Shown here: positions 52,400 to 60,000 of the stretch, one piece after another
Numbering within the stretch: position 1 is the stretch's first letter
Layout of the letters: each line of letters begins with the position of its first letter
Origin: Cristatella mucedo
Taxonomy: Eukaryota > Bryozoa > Phylactolaemata > Cristatellidae
Direction: 5' to 3'
DNA length: 60,000 bases
NCBI GenBank assembly: GCA_009760855.2
Contig: WPIO01000009.1
Coordinates: 5,230,501-5,290,500 of the forward strand
Program-made: the position numbers and the translations under genes
Notes under the pieces: model-generated
Database searches by the model: none
What the model was told of the DNA's origin: nothing
The model's input: the letters and a program-made list of their open reading frames with translations, nothing else

Positions 52400-52826
52400 C
52401 GTAGGAGGCAAGACCGGCAGGTAACGAAAACTTATAGTTCACAATCATTGCTCATCAGTTCGTGTTCAATCGTCGTGTTCATTTTTACACGAACTCGACG
52501 GTTGCTCAACGAGCGGAAGTAGAACAGAATTTCGTCGCTGTCGACGATCGGCGAGGCGCTGCATAGGAATTGAGGGCCGCGGCCCAGGCCGCTGCCCGGC
52601 CGTTGGGGGGGGCGCGCGCACGCTAAAATGGCGCCGCCGCCTGGCTCCGCAATACGACTCCGCCATTGGTCACGCAAACTTCGCAGCTTGGCGTCTGGAC
52701 GTTCAGAAGAGGTGGGCATTTCCAGACCGCAGCAGCCGAATCGGACGCGAAGTCGTCAGTCTCCTTCGCCGCCGCCGCCTTCGCCGCCGCCGCCGCCTTC
52801 GCCGCCTTCGCCGCCTTCGCCGCCTT

Positions 52827-52857
<31 letters not shown>

Positions 52858-53498
52858 CAGCGCTAGCTCGTCTCGGACGGCGACGTCGCTTCAGCGGCCG
52901 CCGCGACGACGGATCGCCCCCTGCGCCGCCGCTGCCGCCGCTGCTGCCGCCGCCGCCGCTGCCGCTGCCGCTGAGGAGACCGCAGTGCGTGGGATGGGCA
53001 AGCGAGGGCACCGCCAAGGGAGTAATGGCGTGGGTGGGCCCGCACAAATGGCGTCCCGATTAAGGAGCGAGGACGCTAACCATCAGCAATTGACGTCACG
53101 GCCGCTCTGTCGCGGCGGACTACTCGAACAATTGGGTCTTTTCTTCCACAACGGGCCACGTCCTAAACGCGGTCGCCGGCTGCCGCCGCGGGAGCTCGGC
53201 CCGCCGTCAGAGCTGGCGCGCGGCGGTCGCGGCGGCGGCGGCGGCTGCAGCAGCAGCGGTGGCAGCGTCGTGAGGTCGGCATGAGGTCAGGACGACGAGC
53301 GGCGCCTCCGCCGCGTGGCGGCGGGCGCAGCGTCAGCGGTAGCCACTCGAGGCCCGCACGAAGGCAATACGTAGACGGCCATTTTTCTGAACGGGTGAGA
53401 GGACAGCTGAGGCGTCGCATTGAGAGGACAGCTGAGCTGAGAGGACGGCTGACGCGGATGCTCGGGGCCACAGCTCGGCGCGAAGAAAGAGGAGATAC
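52400..53498. other. GC-rich, CpG-rich island
   Basis: CpG-dense with GCC/TTC repeats. AAAATGGCGCC at about 52626 and AAATGGCGTC at about 53046 resemble YY1 sites. A 218-codon plus frame (52628-53284) is mostly Pro, Ala and Arg from the repeats and I do not consider it a gene. The region could be a promoter island without its gene, or contain a short GC-rich exon. Confidence 0.4.
52767..52972. repeat. GCC/TTC and GCC/GCT triplet repeats
   Basis: GCC runs with TTC interruptions (52767-52855) and GCC/GCT runs (52925-52972), giving Ala or Pro tracts. Confidence 0.93.
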
Positions 53499-53538
53499 AT
53501 TCTAGCCGATTAAACAGCCTCTCTTTGTATAGCGAGAG
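53499..53538 (-). mobile_element. SINE2 3' end, left part of a split copy
   Basis: TCTAGCCGATTAAACAGCCT and CTCTTTGTATAGCGAGAG are the inverted SINE2 3' end. The rest of the SINE resumes at 54131, so LINE-A has split it. Confidence 0.85.
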
Positions 53539-54130
53539 ATGCTTACTGGTCTACCCGCATGTGCGGTCAGGCGATTGCAGCTGGTGCAAAACTCCGCAGC
53601 TAGGCTTGTCTGTCGTGAGCGTCGCAGTTACCACGTTACTCCACTTCTCGCCAACCTGCACTGGCTACCAGTCAAGCAACGGATTGACTTCAAGGCTTTG
53701 TCGCTCACTTTTAGGTCACTTCATTCTTTGACTCTAGCATATCTCTCAGATCTACTCCCCCACCAGGCCAAACATCGTACCACCCGCTTTTCGGAATCCA
53801 ACAGCTTACAATACCTCGTACAAACAAATCCTTTAGAGACTGCGCATTTAGTTCGTAAGAACCTAAAAACACACCTATTTAGGACAGCATTTAGTGGGTC
53901 CCTGTGATTCGTTCTTCATGTGCTTATACGTGCTGACACTGTGCATGCTGCCACTAATCACATTTGCATGCTGACTCTGTGCATGTCATCCCTAACCATG
54001 TTATTCATGTTGTTTATCAAGCATGATATTACTCACCATTCAATTGCATATCCCTTTGCAGCAAATGTAAAGCGCATAGAGAGAGATTGAGTTCGCTGAC
54101 GGCACTTTATCAAGTGCATTATAATTATTA
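53539..54130 (+). mobile_element. LINE-A inserted into SINE2
   Basis: LLTGLPACAVRRLQLVQNS-like start, RLVCRERRSYHVTP, NLHWLPVKQRIDFKALS and FRTAFSGSL; the middle is shortened by deletions. A 3'UTR and an ATAATTATTAG tail follow. AGAG is present at both ends of the insertion, a possible 4-base target duplication. Confidence 0.9.
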
Positions 54131-54258
54131 GAGGAGCCATAGAAGCTATCGCCACCGCTTGCCGCGGCAATAAAGGAACCGCCCGCCGCAGGAATCGAAC
54201 CCGCGGCCTCCGGAGATCACTAAGAGCAATCACCTTCCCTAGCGCACCGCCGCGGCTC
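54131..54258 (-). mobile_element. SINE2 body and head, right part of a split copy
   Basis: GAAGCTATCGCCACCGCTTG, GCCGCAGGAATCGAACCCG (inverted B-box) and TCACCTTCCCTAGCGCACCG: a clean SINE2 that lacks its 3' end, which lies at 53499-53538. Confidence 0.88.
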
Positions 54259-55384
54259 ACCAAGTGGGCGCACGGCCCGCTGGGGGGGCGGGGCGGGGGA
54301 ACCCCGTGACTATACCTCGCTGCCTTCGTTCGACCCGAACCGGATGCTCCACCATCTGCGAAACAACATCGCCCGATCGAATTCCTTCGATTCGACTCAG
54401 AGACAACTTAGCTGTCGCGTCCTTAGATGCGATACTTTAAGAGTTCGCTCCGTCGCGCGCCACCATTCAGAGCCGCCGCTACTCCCGCCGCTTTCGATGC
54501 GTACGCACGGCCGCGCTAGCCGCACTCGCTCACACTTCGGCTGAGGGAAAAAGCACGCGTCTCCATCCGTCCGTCCATCCGGGCGGCAGTATTCGGCTAA
54601 TAATCTACGCGGAGCGACTCAGCACGAGACGCTCGGTTCTGCCGCTTCCTCAGCTAATCTCAGTGAAGGGAAAACGCGCTCCACACTCGCGCTGCAGGCA
54701 AACTACGCCTGCTAGAGTCGCGCTGGCGGCTTCGAGCCACGCTTTGCGTCGCGCGATCGCATCGTGACTCGAAGGCGGCGCTCGCAGTAGACAAACGGCG
54801 AATGACAGACCGCCGTCCGGACGCGGTATTAAGTGCTGCTGCAAGAATGTATAATGAGAGAGCATGCATGCAGCGGAAGTGCTGCAAAATGACACCGAGC
54901 AGCAAATCGATAGCCCGTCACGAACCAAGCATTTACTTAGCACACGCCTAAGAACACAAAGGACAAGGCTATCGGATTAAGCAAATACGGTTAGAAACGG
55001 GTGCAGTTTGAGCTCCGCCTGTAACATCAGCGGGCATTGTCATCGTGCCAGTCTACGGGAAGTTTCAGCCTTTGGGTGCATAGGAATTGAAGGACCCGGG
55101 TTGCTAACCGTCAAAGCCAAACGGCAAGAGTCTGGAAAGGTGATATTACTCATACATCGGCAAAAATAAGTGTTTCTTATAAGTAAGCACGAGCGAGAGG
55201 ATGAATGCACCTGAAATTGAAAGTGTATTACAGAACTGAAGTCGATACTCAATCTACCGTGAAATCAGCGTGGTTAAAGAAAAGTGGTTGGTGACGGTTG
55301 CGATAATCACGACAAGCAGCACTAGCTGCCGGGTCGTGTACCATCCTCGAGTGTCTTATTGCGCACGCCGAAAGACTTGCCCGG
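54259..55384. other. Spacer, GC-rich to moderate
   Basis: G7 and GGGGCGGGG runs near 54283-54299. A GC-rich stretch to about 54820 has overlapping frames without motifs, then unique moderate sequence. Confidence 0.5.
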
Positions 55385-55632
<248 letters not shown>

Positions 55633-56578
55633 TATATCAGTCTGCGTGGAGTGATCAGCGCTAAATACTTACTGGAGTTAGCATGCTAGGTTTGATGTTT
55701 TCCCATACAATTGTAGCTGCTTTGCCAACACTCGCTGGAGTGTTTTCGACGCAAACGGCATGAGGGAGACTGGCTAAAGTTTATCAAGTTACCCGAATCA
55801 AGTGATCAGTTTAATGAGTTAATTTGAACAACATTTTTGAAAGGATGTAGAGGCAAGCGAACGGTCAAGCAGTTATTTATTACGTTAGTCATGCAGGTCA
55901 GCAGCACATCTAGGCCTCTCAGAAGAAAGAGACAGTATGCATCGAGTCTAAATGGAACGGTTTTCCGAGGTTTCGTACTATCCTCACAGCGCTTAAGGAG
56001 ATTGTTGATTTTCGTAATGAAAAACGCTCTTGGAACGAGAATCCGAGATTCGATTTTGTCTTTATAGAATCTAGACTTGACGTTGACTACGATGCTTTTT
56101 CATGACCTACACTAACCCCATAAAAAAAGAAACGGCACAGGATCCGTCCAATCGCTCACGGCCGAAACCTCAGCTGCCGAGACGTCCTAAGTGAAACTTG
56201 ACGAAAGATGAAATACCGGCGACGACGTATTCGCATGAGCACATGTGACTACCGGATGAGAGTGCAAGCTAGCCGGATGCTGTCATCCCTTAGTAGCCCG
56301 AGGGATGCCAACTCTCCGTCTGCACTCCTTGCTCCGTTGCTTCCGGCCAGGCAGCCTCCTGCAGCCGGTGCATAATTCAATAAGCGACGCAAAGAAGTGG
56401 CTCAGCTAATAGAAAGCTGGCTGAGCAATTTTATTTGCGAAGCTTCTCGCCGCGCTTTAAGCCAAACGGCAGAGGATCGCACGATTATTGTAGACGCCTC
56501 GCTCTCGAGGGCGTCACCGATTGCTCAAGCCGGCTGCACTCTCCGGCATCGGAAGGCGTGACATCTCATGTCCTCCTG
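55633..56578. other. Spacer without recognised feature
   Basis: The frame 55837-56067 has no known motif. The rest is unassigned. Confidence 0.5.
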
Positions 56579-56655
56579 GTAATAATAATGCATTTGATAC
56601 AGCGCCCTCGGAGAGCTCAATCTGTTTCTAGGCACTTTACATTAGCTGTAAAGAA
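56579..56655 (-). mobile_element. LINE-A tail, inverted
   Basis: TAATAATAATGCATTTGATA, AGCGCCCTCGGAGAGCTCAA and TAGGCACTTTACATTAGCTG. Only the tail and start of the 3'UTR remain. Confidence 0.8.
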
Positions 56656-57122
56656 ACCACGATAGAACGGCTAGCGGTAGCATGCCAACGGTAACACCCG
56701 CTCGCTTGACGAGTGTCTGCTGTCTGCCAGTCGTCGGCGAAGCACGACCGGGTTGACGCGTCGCGGTTCTTGCCGGCGTGCGAAGCCTTGTCGGTTCTGG
56801 CAGCTCGAGCGAGCGAGCGCACGCGCCTCTCCCCGACGCGCCGCGCTCGCGCGATGGCGGCGCGTCGAGGCCGTCGCGCCCTGGCGTCAATAAGGAGACG
56901 GTCGACGGCAGGTAGACGCTAGCATTTTTGGGCTGCTCGTCTGCGATCGGTCAGCTCGCTCGCTGCCGGCTCGCTGTCGTAGCGCGCCCGAGCACGCGAG
57001 CGCGCGCTCCTGCCGCGCGCCCGCGGGAGCTCAAGCGGGGCTCAAGCGAGCTGGCCGGCGGCGTCCGCGGCCGGTCTCCGCGGCCGCGTTAATAATTGAG
57101 GCCGGTGCTTTGTGCGCACGCC

Positions 57123-57136
57123 GATTGATTGGGCGG
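57123..57136 (+). promoter_or_regulatory. Inverted CCAAT box joined to a GC box
   Basis: ATTGG (57128-57132) overlaps GGGCGG (57131-57136), about 960 bases before the start codon. Similar to the pair in front of the receptor gene. Functional status unknown. Confidence 0.25.
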
Positions 57137-57448
57137 CCAGCCCGCTCGAGCCGCGGCGCGCGCGCGGCCAGCCCGCCGGTCGGCTGGATGCAGTGCGGTC
57201 CGAGCGACGGACGCTTTCGAGCGACGCTGCGGCACGGTGCGGGTCGGTCCTCACGCACCGCGGCAGGTACGTCGGTGGCGGCGGCGGCGACGCCAGCGAC
57301 GCAGCTTCGATGCTGCCGATGCCCTGACGCTCGCACGCTTGCGGTGCAGAGCGGACGGCCGGTTCTGCTCTGCCTGTCGTTCGACAGGCTGATCCTCTCT
57401 CGGTAGGCTGAGAGAGCGCGTGAGAGGGCCGCGGCGGCGCTTCGGCGG

Positions 57449-57540
57449 CCCTCCCTCTCCCTCTCCCTCTCCCTCTCCCTCTCCCTCTCCCTCTCCCTCT
57501 CCCTCTCCCTCTCCCTCTCTCTCTCCCTCTCTCTCTCTCT
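57449..57540 (-). repeat. (CCCTCT)n minisatellite, G-quadruplex candidate on the minus strand
   Basis: About 15 six-base units. The minus strand reads GGGAGA repeated, G3 runs with 3-base loops. Confidence 0.93.
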
Positions 57541-58095
57541 CACGCGCTCGCGGAGCAGGGAAGCGGCTGCCGGCAAGCGATCGGTCCAGTGTCAACACTC
57601 GAAGGCGCGCGCGGCGCGAAGTTTGTCGGGATTCGATGAACTTCGCGCCTCGGCACCAGCTCACTCGAGCGAGCGAGCCCCGATCTCACGCTCCGGCACT
57701 CCGCCGGCAACTCGCGGCGCTGACGTCTCGCGCGGCTGGCGCGCTCGCGCTCCGCCTCAGCGCTCGGGCGCCCCCGCTCGCCAATGAGAGGCGGCACGCC
57801 GGACGGCCGTTGACGCCGCCGCCAGCATCGACAGGCTTTCGTGACGCGCTTGCGCGCTCTATCCGACGCGCGCAGGCGGACGTTCGAGTTTATCTGGACA
57901 AGCGATCAGCCAGCTCGGTGCCAGCAGCTGACGACGCTGACGACGTCGCCTCGGCGCGTCTGCTAGCCAGCCGCCCGCCGTCGGCCGCACACGAGTAGAA
58001 GGCGGCGGCGGCGGCGGCGGCGCACGTCGTGGAGTCGAGTCGGTTGCGGCCGCTGCCCGGAGGCTCGGCCACCGACGGCGAGCGATAGCCGGGCC

Positions 58096-59004
58096 ATGGC
58101 TGCGGACCGGGTCCGCGGGCGCCACGGCGTGAGGGTCTCGCAGTCGTACTTCCGCTCGCCGACATTTCTCCAGCTGGCGACCTGCGATCGCTACCTCGAC
58201 GCCGGCGGCAGACAGGCAGAGACCGCCGTTGCGTTGGATGAAGGCGACGGTCCGCATATGCAAGGACCTATACATGCGGCGGACGCCACTCAGCTCTCTG
58301 CCGGTCGCCATTCGCTCGGCCCGGCGGACGCGTTGGATAGCCCGGACGGCATCGGCGACTCGGCGACGGCGCTCAAGCGCCCGCGGTCGTTGCAGTCGGC
58401 GCAGTGGACCAGCTTACCTTCGCTGTCATCGCTCAGGTCGTCGCCGACGCTGCTCGGCTTCACCCGCTACCGCGGCGTCGCGCCGCCGTTCGTCGCCTCG
58501 TCACCGCCCCCGTCGGGGGAGGCCGCTTACGGCCGACGGCCGCCTAACAGGAGAGCCGTAAGCCAGTCGCTGGTCGAAGCCTGGGACCTGGCGCAGCGTG
58601 CCGGAAGCGGCGGCGGCGTTCAGGCGCTCGCCGAACGCCTGCGCGTGGCTGAGCGAGTTCAGCGCGCAATCGACGCGGCCGACGGCGATCGACAGGCTGC
58701 TGCGGCGGCGGCCGCAGATAGAACGCCGCCGCTGCTGCTCCTGCCGCGTCGGCGTCTGGCCGGCTCGTCGGAGCGCGGAGCAGCGCTCAGCGAAGCTCCG
58801 CGCCACGAGCTCAAGTACAAGAACATATTTTTTAACGTCGGCGGCGCGCCGCATCCGCCAACCGCGGCGAGCTGCCTGCTGGCCGGCGTCGGCGACCAGG
58901 GCGACCGTCTGCGAAACTCGTCCGCCGCCGGTGGCGTTGGCGCGAAGAAGCGAGTGCGCTTCATGGACGCCATGTCGTGGGAGGCGCCGACGCAGACGGC
59001 GTAG
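58096..59004 (+). CDS. Uncharacterised 302-residue protein with RVxF-like motif
   Basis: A single open frame of 302 codons. Start context GCCATGG is close to the animal optimum and an in-frame TAG lies at 57964. Codon choice (CTC/CTG Leu, GCC Ala, AAG, GAG, TTC) resembles the receptor gene. The sequence is rich in Ala, Gly, Ser, Arg and Pro and looks largely disordered. Visible parts: a Ser-rich stretch SLPSLSSLRSSPTLLGF (106-122), an Arg/Glu-rich possible helix (159-197), an Ala run (201-207), the conserved-looking LKYKNIFFNVGG (239-250) and KKRVRFMDA (284-292). KKRVRF fits the protein phosphatase 1 docking pattern, suggesting but not proving a regulatory subunit. No signal peptide or membrane helix. 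I recognise no family; in GC-rich DNA such long frames can also be chance, so the gene itself is probable, not certain. Confidence 0.5.
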   Translation: MAADRVRGRHGVRVSQSYFRSPTFLQLATCDRYLDAGGRQAETAVALDEGDGPHMQGPIHAADATQLSAGRHSLGPADALDSPDGIGDSATALKRPRSLQSAQWTSLPSLSSLRSSPTLLGFTRYRGVAPPFVASSPPPSGEAAYGRRPPNRRAVSQSLVEAWDLAQRAGSGGGVQALAERLRVAERVQRAIDAADGDRQAAAAAAADRTPPLLLLPRRRLAGSSERGAALSEAPRHELKYKNIFFNVGGAPHPPTAASCLLAGVGDQGDRLRNSSAAGGVGAKKRVRFMDAMSWEAPTQTA

Positions 59005-59150
59005 CGGACGCACGCGCGGGAAGCGACTCCGACCGACGGTCGTTCGTTCGGCGGCAACCGCGAGCGTCGCGAGCGCTGCGGCCGGCTGCCGAGCTGCGCA
59101 CGAATGGCTCTCTCGCTTTTAGCGTCGCCGCTGCCAGCGGCGAGCCGCGC

Positions 59151-59313
59151 CGCGGATCGCCGCGGACCGCAGCGGACCGCAGCGGATCGCCGCGGATCGC
59201 CGCGGATTGCCGCGGATCGTCGCGGATCGCTGCGGATCGCCGCGGATCGTCGCGGATCGCCGCGGATCGCCGCGGATCGCTGAGCCGCGCCGCGGATCGC
59301 CGCGGATCGCCGC
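59151..59313. repeat. 10-bp minisatellite, unit CGCGGATCGC, 16 units
   Basis: Sixteen units in exact 10-base register with few substitutions. The unit at 59281 (TGAGCCGCGC) repeats the flank at 59141 (CGAGCCGCGC), a 140-base higher-order repeat. It lies about 150 bases after the stop codon of the preceding gene. Confidence 0.95.
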
Positions 59314-60000
59314 TTTCAAAATAGCACGCGGATCTGGCGATTGCGCGCCGAGCAAATATCGTAATGCGACATTGTTTGATCTCGACGTGCTGTTGACATC
59401 GCGCCGACGGCGACGAGCTTGACACTTGGCTGCCGGTCCTTTAGCTGCCGCCGTCGCACTTCTCTGGTGGCGCGGCGGCTGCGGCCGCCGTCGCACCTCC
59501 GATGCTCCCAGTTAGCTTCGTAGAAATGCCACCGGCGCGTCGGCGGCTGCTGCTGCGGCCGCCGCCGCTGCTGCTGCCGCCACGTTGTCAAAGCCGGAAG
59601 CCGAGGGCGCAGGTGTGACGTTGCGCGAGGGCGCTGCTTCATAGTTGCTGCCTCTATGGCCGACATTGTCGGGTCGCCGTCGGCGACCAGCAGCCACTTT
59701 CTAGCGAACAGATTTGGTTGCTCACGCTCGGCCGCAAGAGACAATTGGCCCGGCACGATGCCGAGTTACCTGCTTGCGAGAAGCGCGGACGAAGTATTGT
59801 TTTGACGTTCAATTCGACCGGACGGAAGTGTCCAAGAATCTTAGCGCCTCGAATAGCGAGCGGTCGCGCTATAAGGCTTGGCAGTCTGCACGCCCGATTC
59901 TGGTCTCGATTGTCACGGGTTCAAGACGGCAGATGACGACGCGACAGACAAGAACAGCTCTTTCCTTCCAGCTCTGCGTTGACCACTTTTTTAGGCGCAA
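59314..60000. other. GC-rich sequence to the window end
   Basis: GCC/GCT-rich stretch at 59.55-59.58 kb. No gene recognised. It may hold the 3' flank of the 302-residue gene or a new gene continuing to the right. Confidence 0.4.

Larger units (their letters stand above)
56656..58095. other. GC-rich upstream region of the 302-residue gene
   Basis: CpG-dense. It holds a CCAAT/GC box pair, a CCCTCT minisatellite and, right before the gene, a (CGG)7 stretch at about 58001-58021. The plus frame 57420-57998 crosses the minisatellite and is not supported as coding. Confidence 0.5.

Noticed and set aside
52628-53284. 218-codon Pro/Ala-rich frame
   Set aside because: Mostly generated by triplet repeats in a CpG island, with no recognisable domain. 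I kept the region as an island only.

Overview
The window looks like nuclear DNA of a multicellular animal, most likely an invertebrate; I cannot name the species. The reasons are the long spacers between genes, several 5'-truncated non-LTR retrotransposons (LINEs) with (ATT)n tails, at least two tRNA-derived SINE families, very many microsatellites (GA, TA, CGG, AAT, GATA), strong GC-rich/AT-rich patchiness and an intronless rhodopsin-like GPCR. There is no bacterial gene density, operon or CRISPR array.

Only two protein genes are convincing. The first (12589-13806, +) encodes a 405-residue seven-transmembrane receptor inside a GC-rich block of about 9.2-14.2 kb. It keeps the class A framework (TM3 cysteine, ER of the DRY box, TM5 and TM6 prolines) but has lost several residues normally needed for switching. 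The second (58096-59004, +) encodes a 302-residue, mostly low-complexity protein of unknown function. It has a strong start context, receptor-like codon use and a KKRVRF motif near its C-terminus that resembles a protein phosphatase 1 docking site. A third protein-like signal (1955-2785, +) is a broken copy of a multi-copy invertebrate family of unknown function.

Layout: 0-1.2 kb GC-rich; 1.2-3.9 kb AT-rich with the pseudogene; 3.9-6.5 kb LINE-B ends, CT and 9-bp minisatellites, a (CGG)42 tract and an 83-bp-arm inverted repeat; 8.2-9.2 kb a 1-kb GA tract; 9.2-14.2 kb the receptor block; 14-34 kb AT-richer spacer with LINE-A, LINE-B and SINE copies; 34.7-35.4 kb a tandem array of SINE units with an exact 119-bp period; 36-54 kb the densest retroelement region, including the two longest LINE-A copies and clear nested insertions; 54-60 kb spacer, then a GC-rich block with the second gene and a 10-bp minisatellite.

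The repeats form a readable system. LINE-A and SINE1 end in the same stem-loop-like 3' sequence, which suggests that SINE1 is mobilised by a LINE-A-type reverse transcriptase. Both well-preserved SINE1 copies end in long (TA)n tracts and LINE-A copies end in (ATT)n, so part of the microsatellite content is retroposon tail. At two places one element interrupts another in a way that gives a relative order of insertion, one with a 7-bp target duplication.

All homology statements come from reading motifs by eye and from comparing copies inside the window; no database search was possible.
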